Shown here in pieces: positions 39,936 to 52,290 of a stretch of DNA of 64,000 nt. The translations under genes were made by a program, and so were the position numbers. Source of the stretch: Montifringilla adamsi (Eukaryota; Chordata; Aves; Passeriformes; Passeridae); NCBI GenBank assembly GCA_017590115.1, contig JAGGNK010006892.1, forward strand, positions 20,015,228 through 20,079,227, read 5' to 3'. The notes beneath the pieces were generated by a model that made no database searches, had not been told where the DNA came from, and saw nothing but the letters and a program-made list of their open reading frames with translations. The stretch's first letter is position 1, and each line of letters begins with the position of its first letter.

Positions 39936-42177
39936 CTTTTAATTTTAATTAATTCTTCCAAACTTGATTTGAAGAATCTGATACTAAAAAATTCCAATTT
40001 TCAGAAGTCAACAATTTAATTCTAGATGTTCAGCAGCACGTATTTTATTGCACTTCAAGAACTGGTATGCATATACTACCTGAGACATGTAGACGGCTAC
40101 TTGTGTTTGGAGGAGTATTTCTTCTCTTTTCTAGATCAAAAAGATGTAAAAGACCAGCCTAAGTTCTGCAGAGATGTGGCAATTTAAGAAGAAACCCTTT
40201 CATTGCATAGCATGATGAATGGTAGGAATTTACTGAGGAATGGCCACAATACTCAGAAAAATGGAGATGCTGAGTAAAGCAGCTACATTTGAGAATGGTG
40301 CTGTAGGTTAAGGAAGGTTCTTGGAGCAATTTGCAAGTGTCAGTCTGTAGTTATAAGCAATCTCAGCATGGGGAATCCAGTCTAACTTGCTTATTGTGGG
40401 CAGTTCAGTACCACTTTGGGAGGAGTTGTTTGTTGACCACCATCAACACACCTGTAGTCATTATCTGAATGATAGATTGGTGATTCATTTTTTATAGCTG
40501 TGCTGTAAAAGATGCAGAATATGAGAAAGTATAAGCAATATGTCAGGATACTTAATCACAGAGAAGGCATGGTCTTTACTAAATATTAAATATTTCCTTG
40601 AAGAATTCGAAGACTTAGTGTTTGACATAAAAATAGATTTTATTTGAGATGTATGATCTAGAAAGAGCACTGATTTATGGTATGGTATACTGGATTCTGT
40701 GAGGATTTCTATCAAAGTGTTCATATTGTACTCCAGCTGAAATTTGTCTTATTACAGAAGTCCATTACAGGAGCTATATTAAAAATAAGTTACTTTTTGG
40801 AAGTCTGATTTAACTTTTTGGTATATGGTGTTGCACCCACAGTTTTACCCAACTTAGAAAGCTGCAAATTCATTATGAATATTTAGTTGCTTATTGGCAG
40901 TTTTTAATATAGCATTGTTTTTTGAAGCAGCATCCTCATGAACTCCAAGATCTCTTTTCTGGATGATAATATCAGACTTTGGAGCCTGTCATCGTATACA
41001 CATGAGGAAAACTATAGTAATGTTGAATTACTTTGCATTTACTAATTTTGAGTTTTTAAGCATTTCTTCCTGGACAGTTGGCATCAAAAGAATCTTCACA
41101 GCTTTCAGCAGTTTTTTTAAACTGCATTTAATGACTTCTGGCTCCTCAGCAAAGCCGATCCTTTCATTGGTGTCAGCACGTTACCAGCTCATTGTCACTG
41201 TGCTTCTTTGCTGGTTACCTCCCCCTGCTGTGGTGGAGACTGGTTATTCCTCTTTACCTACTGTCCTTGGGAAATCCACCTGCAGAAATATTGTTAGAGG
41301 GTACCTTTTTTTGTAGTGAAGGTTCTACTTCTTTTATTGTCTGAATTCCATTTGGTTGTGCACATTTTAAAGCAGAGATTCCTGCTTTATTTCTTGAACA
41401 TAAATTTACCATGTTAATTTATTTCTATGTACTTGCTTCACTTTTGTTTAGCTTTTCCTTGTCATCCTAGATTTCTCTTTATCAAGGAATTCATGATGAA
41501 TTTAGGATGACTATTTTAAAGAAGTCACCTCCCCCTACCTTCCTAAATTTTTGCCATCATTGTCAATTAGTTCATTAATTTGTTTCCTTCACTAAGGAAG
41601 TTGATTTTAATGATAATTATGATAATTTTTACTGTCTGAAGTATGCTTAAACTGAAGGGCAAATAGGAACATTTCATGTTTTCTTTGCAGTCACCCTGAT
41701 CGGCTATAAATTTCTTGTGGCCAATTGTACAAATTAAATAATTGTAGCACCTGCTGGATAGTCTGTAGCCCAGGAGAAGATTGTCCACAGAACCAATTTT
41801 ATGAGCATTCAGTGTGTTTTTTGATGCAAATTTTCTGAGATGTTTTAATAGTACAGAAATATCCTGTCACTTTAGACTGATACATGGGCTTCATTTCAGT
41901 CCCTTAAGTGTTACATATTAGTATATTGATTTACATTAGAAAGCAAATGCAATTTGAATTATTTTAGTCTGTAGTGAATTATTTCCATCTGTTTTACTGA
42001 TTCTATATTAGTTTATTTAAATTAATTAGAATTTTACTGTGAATTATGTTTCAGGAAAGGGAATCAGTCTGCATTGTACCTCTTCATTCCAACTGAGGCA
42101 TAGCTGAATTTTTTCATTGTTTTTAAGTCCAGCTTATCAAAACCATGTTTAGTCTGAAGGTAACCTCTCTAAATATT
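39936..42177. other. Intronic sequence without recognised features
   Basis: AT-rich DNA. A 117-codon frame at 40963-41316 has no recognisable similarity, no splice logic and no codon bias that I can see, so I do not call it a gene. Confidence 0.55.
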
Positions 42178-42330
42178 ATCACAGAGTTGGTGAGGTTGAA
42201 ACAGAAGTTTGGAGGTTCTCTGATCCAACCTTCTTGCAAAAGCCAGGCCAACTAAGACCAGTTGTCCTGATCTGTGACCACATGGCTTTTGAATGTATTC
42301 AGTGATGAAGACTCAGCAGATACACTTTTT
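42178..42330 (-). mobile_element. Old CR1 3'-end fragment, minus orientation
   Basis: The strings atcacagagttggtgaggttg, ctctgatccaacc and gaatgtattcagtgatgaag follow the complement of a CR1 3' end (in intact copies, a caggaatcatagaat-type start, a gatcatctagtccaacc-type core and a gaatatctccagagaagg-type core). It is strongly diverged and both ends are approximate. Confidence 0.6.
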
Positions 42331-43307
42331 CATCCTAGATTTCCTCCATGAAAAGAAATGGAGGAAAGTAGACACTTCCAGGAGGTGTTTAATTTCATCC
42401 CAGAATATTAATCTAAGAGAGTTCAATTGAATGTCTTCTGCAGGTGGCTGATTTACTTCTGTGTGTTTTTAACATAATCTCAGAGAGGCTCATCCTGGTG
42501 AAGAGATATCTGAAAACGCAACAATCCAGATTGTTGAAGTGTGCACAAGTTGCTACTGTTTTCAGAAATAAAAACTCTGCCTGCATTTCTTGAAAAGAGA
42601 GTAAAAACTCTATGAAACTATTGCATAATTCTAAAGAATGGCCATAGAAATAATGTGCTTCGAATCTTGACTTTTTTTTGCCTTCCTTTGGTACACATCA
42701 TGTGTTTACCAAATATGCAAATATATGATATGCAGTCACAAGTTTTAAATTAAAGTACTAATTATAATTAGGATAATAGTTTTTATTTGAATGTAATTAA
42801 ATGTCTCAGGAGAACTAAGGAGGTAGTTTATATATTTAGCATATTAGAAGCTTTTATGTTACAAAATTATAATTATTATTAGCAATTAATTGATAGAGGA
42901 AAAAGTAATTTGAAAGTGAATGCAAAGTATGAATTAGGGTGGAAGCCAAATGTATTGTATTAATTGTCTGAAGATGGGGTATGAAAGAAGTCTTTGAATA
43001 TTTGGATAGGTTTAGCCACCAAAAAGAGTTTGTATAGTATTTCAACTTGCTTATTTTTTAGACTAATTTCAAGCCAATATAAACTGCTTTTAAATAGGCC
43101 ATAGAATTGCCTTCTATTAAAATTGTCTGTTGAAATTATGCACTTATAAGAGATAATTCTTTTAATATCTTTATTTAAAGCTTATTAATGAAATTTTAAT
43201 TATATAACTCCATTGAACAAATAGAACAAAAATTCTTAGTTATTTTAATATTAATTTATTCCATTATTTTGTGTAATATATTTACAGTTACTGAAATTAG
43301 TGTTATT
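42331..43307. other. Intronic sequence without recognised features
   Basis: AT-rich DNA, possibly with further decayed CR1 in its first 150 bp. No gene is supported. Confidence 0.55.
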
Positions 43308-43668
43308 GACAGGCTGAGAGAGTCGGTTTTTTCAGCCTGGAGAAGGATGCAGGGGGACCTTATAGCACTCAAAGGGAGCCTAAGAGAGAGTTGGACAGGG
43401 AGTTTTTACAAGGGCATGTACTGGGTTGAGGTGGGGGGAAGGCCTTAAGCTGAAGAGGAGGTCTAGATTAGATATTAGGAAGAAATTCTTACTGGCTAGA
43501 GTGGTGAAGCACTGGAACAGGTTTCCCAGAGAGACTGGCCAAGGCTGGATGGGACTCTGAGTAACCTGGTCAAGTGGAATGTTCCTGCCCATGGCACTGT
43601 GGTTGGAACCAGATGATCTTTAAGGTCCTTTCCAATACAAGCCATGCTGTGATTCCATGATTCTGTGA
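43308..43668 (+). mobile_element. CR1 LINE 3' end
   Basis: Starts at gacaggctgagagagtcgg, continues with ttcagcctggagaagg, gatattaggaagaaattctt and gaagcactggaacagg, and ends in a decayed terminal octamer pair (gattccatgattctgtga). It lies about 1 kb upstream of the first NBEA exon in the window and in the same orientation as the gene. Confidence 0.9.
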
Positions 43669-44687
43669 AATTTCACACTGGTACTTTCAAAATTCTTCAA
43701 AGTTAGTAGGATAAAGTAGGATGCATGAAAGTCAGGCTGTGTTTCCTTCAGAACTGAAAGACGTTTATAGGGTGTCTTGAGTTCAGCTTTTTTAAGTTAC
43801 AAAAATAACTGATCAAAATTGTTGAATTTCATTCCTGAAGATATATTTGGTCTTGACTGTATCTTCTTTGACTTGTTGCTTTTCTCTCCCTCTTCATACA
43901 TGCCTGGTAGTTGTGCTATTTAATTGGAGCTTAGGACTTTGGAGAGTGTTTTGCCAGTACCTGGATAGATAGGGGTCAGGCTGTCATTTCATCAGAACTG
44001 CTGTTAACTCACTTCTTATCTGAGTGCTTGTTCCTTTCCTGGTGCAGCCTCTCCCTTGCACCAGCCAGCAGGTTTCCTTGACCACACAATGAGCTGATGT
44101 GTGGTATAATAACGTAAAATTTCTATCTATGTGTTACTCCAGAGCAGATGAGTGGTTGTTTTTCCAGGCATGACTGTTTGGGTGGGATAATGGGAAAGGC
44201 AGTAAGGCCTTCCAAACACATAATTAAGGGCAAATGTTGGCTTATATCAGGAGAAAAACCTAAGATAATTTTACTGTCTTTTTATTTTTGAGTAGGCAAA
44301 TTTCAGAGAATGGTGGAAAAGCCTCAATTTCTTCCTGAGCTTTTCAGGTTCTGCAATACATCTGTCTCGGCCAGGCTACCATATCAATTACTTCATAGGA
44401 GGGAATGCTTCAAATATATTTTGATTTTATTGTATTGAGATGCAGCCTTCAGCACAGTGACAAAATTGAAGGAAGTGTTTATAATATTAGTGTGTATATT
44501 TTTTGCAAGCTTTGCTTGGCATAGCATAATTGTTAATTTGCTCTTAGAAAGCATAGCTGTTAGATTCTCTTATCAAAGTTGCTTCTTTAACCATGTAAAA
44601 CACATTCTGTATTGGTCACAATGAAGGTATGATAGACACTAAACTTTGTATTTCACATTGTAATGCTGTTCTTGTTTTCTTTTTTAG
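43669..44687 (+). other. NBEA: 3' end of NBEA intron 1
   Basis: Intronic DNA ending in the pyrimidine-rich acceptor tract cttgttttcttttttag that borders the exon at 44688. No other feature is supported. Confidence 0.75.
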
Positions 44688-44919
44688 CTGGTTGGTGGCG
44701 AATTTGATCTAGAGATGAACTTTATAATCCAGGATGCAGAGAGCATCACGTGCATGTCAGAGCTTTTGGAGCACTGTGATGTGACGTGCCAAGCAGAAAT
44801 CTGGAGTATGTTCACTGCAATTCTACGTAAAAGTGTCCGTAATTTACAAACTAGCACGGAAGTTGGCTTAATTGAACAGGTACTGCTGAAGATGAGTACT
44901 GTGGACGACATGATTGCAG
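44688..44919 (+). CDS. NBEA: NBEA internal coding exon (probably exon 2)
   Basis: This 232-nt exon encodes 77 codons plus one base, starting LVGGEFDLEMNF and ending KMSTVDDMIA. Neurobeachin is a large, mainly neuronal BEACH-domain scaffold and A-kinase anchoring protein acting in membrane and receptor trafficking. This exon belongs to its N-terminal armadillo-like helical region, roughly residues 95-175. From memory of the family, the sequence FIIQDAESITCM separates it from the paralogue LRBA, which has FIIQEGESI there. The acceptor is tttttag/CTG with a strong pyrimidine tract. The donor is GCAG/gtataa, phase 1, somewhat weaker than the other donors here. The frame stays open only 26 nt past the donor, so intron retention would truncate the protein. 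Upstream phase 0 is inferred from homology. Confidence 0.96.
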
Positions 44920-47900
44920 GTATAAATTGCCAACTGATAAAATAATTATTGCATTCTTGACCTGCCAATGTTTTGTGATTATGGAAGGGTATGGGATATT
45001 TTGGTTTTTACTTAAACGGATGTTTTCATTATTACTTCTATTGAGTCAGAAGTACTTGTCTATTAATTTCAGGAAAATGACATAAATATATGAAATAGTT
45101 TGAAATATCTGTAGATACATGGTGTAAAATAACTGGTTGTTAGTTCATTTGGGAAGATATTGTTATCTTAGTGATGAAAAAATTTAAAATAGTTAAAAAC
45201 AGTATGTTAGACTTTTTAACTACAAGGCAATATTTTAGCTTTTATATACATAGGTCATTTTAAATCATGATACCAGAATTGCTAAATCCATTTTAAAAAT
45301 AACCTCATATGACAGCATAACAGATATTATTCACAGATTTGAATGCTGGACATATGGATTACGTTAAACCGTTATGATTCAATAATGTGTTCCTGTGATC
45401 CCTATATTTTAATTTTTTTACATTAGTGGGTTTTAACATCCTATAATGTTTTGCAGCATTAAAAAATAGCATGCTTTGTTTGTTTGCTGAAAATCAGTGA
45501 TGAAGTTATTGCTCAGTTAAGGTTTTCATTGTATGTATGAAGGAGTTTATGATATTCCACACTACATCCTCTCCATGGCAGGGTACAGATTATAATCCTG
45601 ATTACTTGGATGCAGAACAGGTTTGCTCATCATATTTAAATGTGGCACCTGAGGAGATTTATATGATTACTCTTTATTTTCCCTGAGGGAGCTTAGGCAG
45701 TTTCTTTCAATGCAGTGTGAAAGCAAAATTCTTAATTCTTAAAATATAATTTGTGACTGATGGTAGGTTACTTACATTGTGAGGCATTTTTGAAATATTT
45801 GAGGTTTACCTTCTGTAATTCTAATATTTTAGTTGATGACCTGATTCCTGACACATATACAGGTTTTGTGGAACAGTAAACTAGCAAGGATTTCAGACAA
45901 GAAGCAAGAAGATGTTAACAGGATGAAAACAGGATTACTGAGGAATGATTTATTCCTTGTCCTTTTTTCTTTTATTGTCAGTATAAATGTGTTTGTAATA
46001 ATAAGTATTTGGAAAAGCTACATTCTATTTTTCAAAGCAAGTCATAATCAACATCTTGTTTAGAAATATATCTCTAAATGCTAAAATAATTTTCAAGTGT
46101 CTTGCTCGGTACTGTACAGTTAAATTCAGACTGAAATATAACAGACCAGTAGATTCATAAATGGCAGTTTTCACCAAATATGTTTTGTTTACAATATTTG
46201 TAAGTATGGTATGTCAGAATAGTGTAAGGGTAAAGATACTTTTCTATTCCATGTTAAATATAACACATTCCATAATGAGAACAAAAATTCCTTTCCTAAA
46301 ATTTTTCAGGATTTTACTCATGGAGATAATGTTCTTACTTGAGTAATCATACCAACAAAATGTGTCCAATTTAAGCTCCTGTGAGTAGTGCTCATATATG
46401 TGGCATACAAGATTGTAATAGTGCCTCCCTTAGAGAATTTTTTTTAACAGCCTAATTAATTGTAGAAGTGAAAAATCAAGAGCATGTGATCTGGATTTTA
46501 GGAGCATTTGGGAATTAAAAAATCACTCTGAATTTCCAGATATTCATATAAGCCAGGGGTAGTAAATTTTAAAAAAACCAAAACAATCTAATAAATCTTC
46601 TATCTCAATAATCTTTTTTTCTGAGAGTGGTCATGCAGTGCTTCAGAAAGACACCTTCTACACAAAAAGCTTCAGTAAGCATGTTCTTTGGTATGCTTAC
46701 ATGGATGAAGGGAGTATATATTTAACTTAAATTCAAAACTGAAAATGGGAATTCTGATGACATTTTAGCTTTGCAGTGTGTTTCAAATTAGCTGAGTATT
46801 CATCTATGTATGATGAGCAGGGATGGAAGAGAATCACGCTTCCTAGTGTTTTTCTCTGATAACTGTAAATAGATGATTTTTTGGAGAGTTTTTTTTTTTT
46901 TTTAACAAGTCATGGAAGCAACCAGATTGATCATTTTGCTTTTATCTCTTGATTTCTGTAAGCACCTTAGTCACCTTTTATTACCAATATTATTACCACT
47001 TAGAAGTAACAAAAAATGTCATATAATAACCATTTTGATATTAGGCAAAATCAGTGACAACTAAAGGAGTATCTTTGTTCCCTAACATACTATGCAGATG
47101 TTGAGGTCATAACTGTAGAATTGTTTTGCCTCAAATATTTCTGTGAGGTTCCCAAAGCCAGGGAATAAAGTAAGAAATTTGATGTTAAAATTATTTTTAA
47201 CATTAAAGGGAGGATGTTTTGAACAAGACCTGTGTTAATTTTTACTTCACTTTTTTCCCAAAACAGTTGCTAATACTCTGTCAGCCCAATGTTTTGAAAT
47301 TGGCTTTTATCGTCTGTAAATGGTACGGGGTTTTTTTGTAATTTGCTTCTCTGGGAGTTGCTTGTTTGTTTTTAGGTCATCTCACTTGTTCCTTTGTGAA
47401 ACATTTTGATTAGACCTCGATAGGGTTTAAATAGACAAGAGAGGCAATAATGTCTGTTTTATGTTCTGATAGCTCCCTTTCAGGACCAGTCTGAGTCTGA
47501 AGTCACACTTCTATGATTTTATGATAGTAAGACAGCAGCAAATAAACATGTACCCAAACTTTTGCAATGAGAAGAATTTTTCTGTCTGTTTAGATGGAGA
47601 CTCTAGATTCATGAGGTTCTGAGTATTTTAAATATATAACTTAATGCAATTTTAGAGACTCTGTGGTGAGGAATAAAAGCTTAATCATTTTGAAAGTCTC
47701 AGTGGCAACCCAAATGGCCTGTTTGCTTTCCAGAAGCATCACTTTTCAAAAAAAAAATCTTTGTACTGTGACTGTTGTACTAATATAGAGAATGGTCAGC
47801 CATTCTACCAACAGTTAAGGAGAAAATATTTTCATAGATGATCGGTCTTTTTTTTTTTTTTTTTTAACACTTGCACAGGACCTTCCTTGAGGGACTCACT

Positions 47901-49648
47901 TTTTGCAGTTCTCCGTTTCCAGGTGATGAGTAGGGAAGGAGATCACCTGCTCTCGGGGACTCTTTGGGACAGTGTGTCTGTTGTCCCATATGAGAGGTCT
48001 GAATGATGGATGAGAGAGTAGCCTGAACTCCCAGAGAGTAGATATGTTTCACCTAAGTCCCGTTTTTTCCTCACAGTCTTGTGATGATGTAGGTAATTGT
48101 TCTAAAACTGCTGGGGCTGAATTCTTAAGCACTGAAAGAGTTCATAGTTTCCAAGCAACAGCATTGGGTTTTGACTGCTCTGTCATAAATAGCCTGTTAA
48201 CAAGCTTTCCTCTTTCAACCCATTCCGTAAGAAAAACTGCAATATTGTCACATTCTCTATTACAACCTGTAAAAATTAATTTGCATCACCAACAGGGGTT
48301 AAAATTCACAATTTCATGACCATGTAATATTAAGAGGTTAAGGACACCTGAGGGTAGTTTCCTGAATTTTTCTTTTCAATGCTATTTAATGTCTTCCAAA
48401 GTTAATGCCAGACCCTTCATTTTGATATATGTGCGTTCTTACTTGAAGACAGGCAGGCATTTTCCTATTGTGTTTTCATATTAAGTGACTGAATTAAGCA
48501 TTCCTTCAAGGTTACTGGTTAATTTATAAATCCTATGAAAACTGCTTAGTATGAAAGTATTCTGAAGGTGCCATTAATAGAAATTAGAAATACATTAAAA
48601 ATGGGAAACTGCCTGCTTTTTCCTTCTGGACTTAATATTATTATATACAATCCTGTTTCTGAAATGAGATCATAGATTCCAGTTGTATATGTAATCTTAT
48701 TTAATATAAAAAAAGTAGACATTAAAAAAATCCAGTTGTAGTATGCTTTCTGACATTTGTCCATTTATAGATGAGTGGATTACTAGGATTTATAAACCAG
48801 ATGGGACTGACTCTTTTATGAGATTTCTAATAAGTATGAATAAAGTTATGTAATAATTATTTTTAAGTCTTTTTTTTGAAACAAGATCCTCTAAATAGCT
48901 TTAAGTGCTTCAACTTCCACAGATGTTGTTTGCTTTATCTTTGCTTGTTATCTACTGGGCTTCAATCTTCCAGGTCATCGTTTTACCCAGAGTTACATAA
49001 TTAGGGAGCTTATGTTTGTTTCTCTCCATCAATGTTTAATTCATTACTTATAAATATGTATTTCTAATGCCTGTAGGTTATCCACATCTTCAGTAGAAAT
49101 AAGAATTTTTTCTGTGGCATAAGGTAGTACAGGGCTATAACAGTGAAACAAAGCAACACACGTTCAGTGATTTTTAAAGCTCGCCAATCATTTCTGTGTT
49201 TGACTGTATTAATTTGCACTTTTTTCCCCCTCCATGTCACAAGATTTTTTTAATGGTATTTTGATTTTCACTAAACAACTTCGCTTCTACACAACATTTT
49301 TTTCTCTGTAAGGCAGGCAAAATTTGCAGTCCCTTGATCTGAAAAGAAAGCTGAATCTACAAAATAGGAATTGGGAAATTCTCAGCCAAAGATTAGTATT
49401 CACTTGTGCTTATTTCCTTTTCTGAGTGTTCACTGTGACTGTTACCACTTTCTGATCATGTACAGGATGTGCCAGCTTTACATTGCAGGCTGGATACCAC
49501 CGTGAAGGGGGCAGGTACTGGGGGAGCTGAGTCATAGAATTCACCACCATGAAAGAAAAGACATTTATTTTTATTAGGTGTATTTTGTTTTCCCTAATTC
49601 TGTCACAAATATATGTAGTAGTGATTTTAAAGGGAAGATTAAAGAAAT

Positions 49649-49665
49649 GGGGGGGGAGGGGGGGG
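49649..49665 (+). other. G8-A-G8 run in intron
   Basis: Eight G, one A, eight G on the sense strand. It could form a quadruplex in DNA or pre-mRNA; no function is shown. Confidence 0.6.
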
Positions 49666-50413
49666 CAGAAATCTATGCTTGGAGATTAGGGATGTATTCA
49701 GAATTTACGATGAAAATGTCTTCTAAGTTGCAGTGCTTTTCTTTTGCCTTTCCTGTTAGGCAATTTCACTCAACAAACAGTTCACTATGTCTTCTGTAAA
49801 TTAAATTATATTTCATTCTTCACACATGACTTTTGCTTGCTAAAGATCACAGACTAGTATAATTGTGGAAAAAGCTAAATAAATAGTAATGCTTTTGCTC
49901 AAAACCACATATACATGGATTTGCAAAAAGAAAATTTGTTTTAAAACAAAATATGAATGTGAAATGTCTTTGGAAAGACTTGTTTCTCCTGAAAAGTACT
50001 CTTTGTCAGCACCTGTAAGAGTCATCCTTTCACTAATGAACAAGGATAACATGCAGTCCTACAAGAAAATGTAAACTTATCTGTAGAAAATTATGTCTTC
50101 TACAAGTTTTAGCAGGGAGGCAGGAGGAAGGTGGGAGAATTTCCCCAGATGGGGAAAGTGTGTTAATGCTGATTCTGTTGTGTCACAGCTGTTTTGTTTT
50201 GAAAACTCTGGACTTCACTGCTTGATCTTTGAATTAAATTCTTATGCGTCATCTGTGGATATGAGCAAATTGGTTTACCTCCTGCTAGAGGAAGTTCTAA
50301 TTATTATTAGTCCATTTTATTCCTGAAAAAAGTGTGGTGTATAAGAAAAGTTTCAGCATCCCACAAGCTAACAAATTCTTAAAATGAAATTCTGGGGTTT
50401 TAAATAAGTAATG

Positions 50414-50463
50414 TTAAACCTGATAATCTCTGCAAATTTTAAACCTGGTAATCTCTGCAAGGA
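50414..50463. repeat. 25-bp tandem duplication
   Basis: Two adjacent units carry aaacctg(a/g)taatctctgcaa, starting at 50416 and 50441, with one difference in the shared core. This suggests a fairly recent local duplication. Confidence 0.9.
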
Positions 50464-50614
50464 AGACTCTGTTTAATGTTCTTACTGTAAAATCTTATGG
50501 GATTTGAGACGTGGTAATGAAAGCTGTATTCCATAATCCTGTTAACAGTTTTGATCCCTTCTTTTTATTGTGCTCTTTAATTTTTTTTCTTGCTATGATT
50601 TCTGTTTGTTTTCC

Positions 50615-50686
50615 TTTTTTTTTTTTTTTTTTTTTTTTTTGTTTTGCTATTGTTTGGTTTGATTGCTGGCGTTTTTTTTTTTTTTT
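50615..50686. repeat. T-rich tract (T26 and T15 runs)
   Basis: T26 at 50615-50640 and T15 at 50672-50686, separated by T/G-rich sequence. Apparent poly-lysine or poly-phenylalanine frames here are artefacts. Confidence 0.85.
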
Positions 50687-51201
50687 AATTGGTTTTGTGG
50701 GTTTTTTTATTGATTTGGGTATTTTTTGCAGGGGCCAGAGGGAGGTGTTGTTTTTCTCTTTTTTTTTCCCTGGCCTTTCATTACAGTAAAGATCAGAAGC
50801 ATCATGGTAGCAAAAATGGGGAAACAATACAAATTATAATATGAAATGCTGGGTTTAGGTTAATGTAGAGCAATTTTTAGGTCAAAATTTTTGGAAAAAT
50901 GTTAACTTCAGAGGAAAGAAGGAACTCTTATCCCAAAAATATATAGCAGGAAGAACAAGTTTATAATGTGTGATGCATGTTGTGAAATGGGAAGAATTAA
51001 TGCTCTATAAATGTAATACTTTTTTCAAAATATGGTGCAAAATTTAACATTAAATCCTTTGTAAAATATTCAATATAAGTTGGATTTTTAGAATATGTGA
51101 ATACACTTACTTTTAAAGGTATTAATTATTTCAGCTTTTTTTTTTGTATTTATCAAAGCAATGAAATTCAGAGTTCAGAATAACTTTATTTTCCTTTGAA
51201 G

Positions 51202-51302
51202 ATCTCCTAGTTGATATGTTGGGGGTTCTTGCCAGCTACAGCATCACTGTCAAGGAGTTGAAGCTTTTGTTCAGCATGCTTCGAGGGGAAAATGGAATCT
51301 GG
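51202..51302 (+). CDS. NBEA: NBEA internal coding exon (probably exon 3)
   Basis: 101 nt: two bases completing the split Asp codon (g/at) from the previous exon, then 33 codons from [16 protein letters not shown] to [12 protein letters not shown]. It continues the N-terminal armadillo-like region of neurobeachin. From memory, LRBA reads NLTVRELKLFFSKL in the equivalent place, whereas [14 protein letters not shown] here is the NBEA form. The acceptor is cctttgaag/AT, with a mixed rather than long pyrimidine tract; the donor is TGG/gtaagc, phase 0. Length is not a multiple of three, so skipping this exon alone would break the frame. Only 250 bp separate it from the next exon. Confidence 0.96.
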
Positions 51303-51552
51303 GTAAGCTGTGATCAGATAAAGCATTAAGTGTCATTCCATTAGAGCCTGAAGTTAACATAATCTGTCTCCTGGGACATATAAAGTTGAATTTGTTTACT
51401 CATGTTGACTGAACATATGTTCAAGAAGTATTTTTGCTAACTATTTTAAAGTTAATTTGCACTGTTGTTTGAAAACTGTCCACTTTCCATTGTAGCCTAG
51501 AGAGTACAAAAATGGTTGTATTGACTTTGGTGCAATTTTCTTTTTTTCACAG
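51303..51552 (+). other. NBEA: NBEA short intron (250 bp, phase 0)
   Basis: A compact intron bounded by gtaagc and ttttttcacag, far shorter than its neighbours of 2.4-6.6 kb. No repeat is seen inside. Confidence 0.95.
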
Positions 51553-51648
51553 CCAAGACATGCAGTTAAATTATTATCAGTCCTTAATCAGATGCCACAG
51601 AGACATGGTCCAGATACCTTTTTCAACTTCCCAGGCTGTAGTGCTGCA
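51553..51648 (+). CDS. NBEA: NBEA internal coding exon (probably exon 4)
   Basis: 96 nt, exactly 32 codons, from PRHAVKLLSVLNQMPQRHG to FFNFPGCSAA. It forms the boundary between the N-terminal armadillo-like helices and the ConA/LamG-like domain of neurobeachin. The acceptor is tttttttcacag/CCA and the donor GCA/gtaagt, a strong consensus. Both flanking introns are phase 0, so this exon is symmetric and could be skipped without changing frame. Whether that happens is not visible from DNA. The residues match NBEA rather than LRBA (LRBA has KHMPQKYGPDAFF-like sequence here, from memory). Confidence 0.96.
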
Positions 51649-52176
51649 GTAAGTTTTCAACCAAAATTCTACAATTTCAGGAACAAATAAATAACTAACT
51701 CCTTATTTGTGTTTCCCTTCATTTGGTTTCAGAAATTCTTGAAAAGGAAAGTAGAATGGAAATACATGTTTGAGTAGGGTAGACATTGTCTTCCACAGAC
51801 TTACAAGGCAGCTGTGTTGTTGAGAAGTTGCACTGGTGAGGATGGAATATCAAGTAGCAGGTTTTGGTCTGGGGAAGTTACTGTGAAAAAGAAAACTGAA
51901 AATTCCAAAGAATGGTGTTATTTTATTAGAATAATGTAATCAATATTATATAAAGGAGAGAGGTGAGAAAAATTAAGAAATTCATTTGTCCACATCATCA
52001 CAGTTTACAGTGCCTGCTTAGTCATAAATTTTATTATAAAGGTTTCATTTTGTCTGAATTCCATTAACTGTTTCCTTTCTATAAAGACAGTGGAGATAAC
52101 TTAGAATGGTGAAATTGTATTCCTTTCCAAACCTTCCCAAGTAGATATTCTCTCTTCCATTCACTGCACGTACTTT

Positions 52177-52177
<1 letters not shown>

Positions 52178-52263
<86 letters not shown>

Positions 52264-52290
52264 AAAAAAAAACCAACAAAAAACAAAAAC
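52178..52290. repeat. Long A tract (A49-C-A34) with A/C-rich tail
   Basis: Forty-nine A, one C, then 34 A, followed by blocks such as ccaaaaaaaaaccaacaaa. It is the longest homopolymer in the window. No AATAAA or recognisable retroposed body precedes it. Homopolymers of this length are prone to sequencing and assembly length error. Confidence 0.9.

Larger units (their letters stand above)
44920..51201 (+). other. NBEA: NBEA intron (6,282 bp, phase 1)
   Basis: Intron between the exons at 44688-44919 and 51202-51302, AT-rich and without a nested gene. It holds a G8-A-G8 run (49649-49665), a 25-bp tandem duplication (50414-50463) and T runs at 47848-47865, 50615-50640 and 50672-50686. Frames of 60-110 codons in it, including one through the T runs, are not credible genes. 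Confidence 0.9.

Noticed and set aside
40963..41316. 117-codon + frame in intron 1
   Set aside because: No similarity that I recognise, hydrophobic chance-like composition and no supporting signals.
44715..44945. 76-codon frame starting at an internal ATG as an independent small gene
   Set aside because: It is the NBEA exon read past its donor into the intron; the true exon begins at 44688 and ends at 44919.
44684..44968. 94-codon minus-strand frame over the NBEA exon
   Set aside because: Antisense shadow of a conserved coding exon, without independent evidence.
47455..47535. Possible CR1 tail (cttctatgattttatgat)
   Set aside because: Only the last about 20 bp resemble a CR1 terminus; the preceding sequence does not follow convincingly.
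50495..50827. 110-codon minus frame and overlapping + frame
   Set aside because: Run straight through T26 and T15 homopolymers and so encode lysine- or phenylalanine-rich artefacts.
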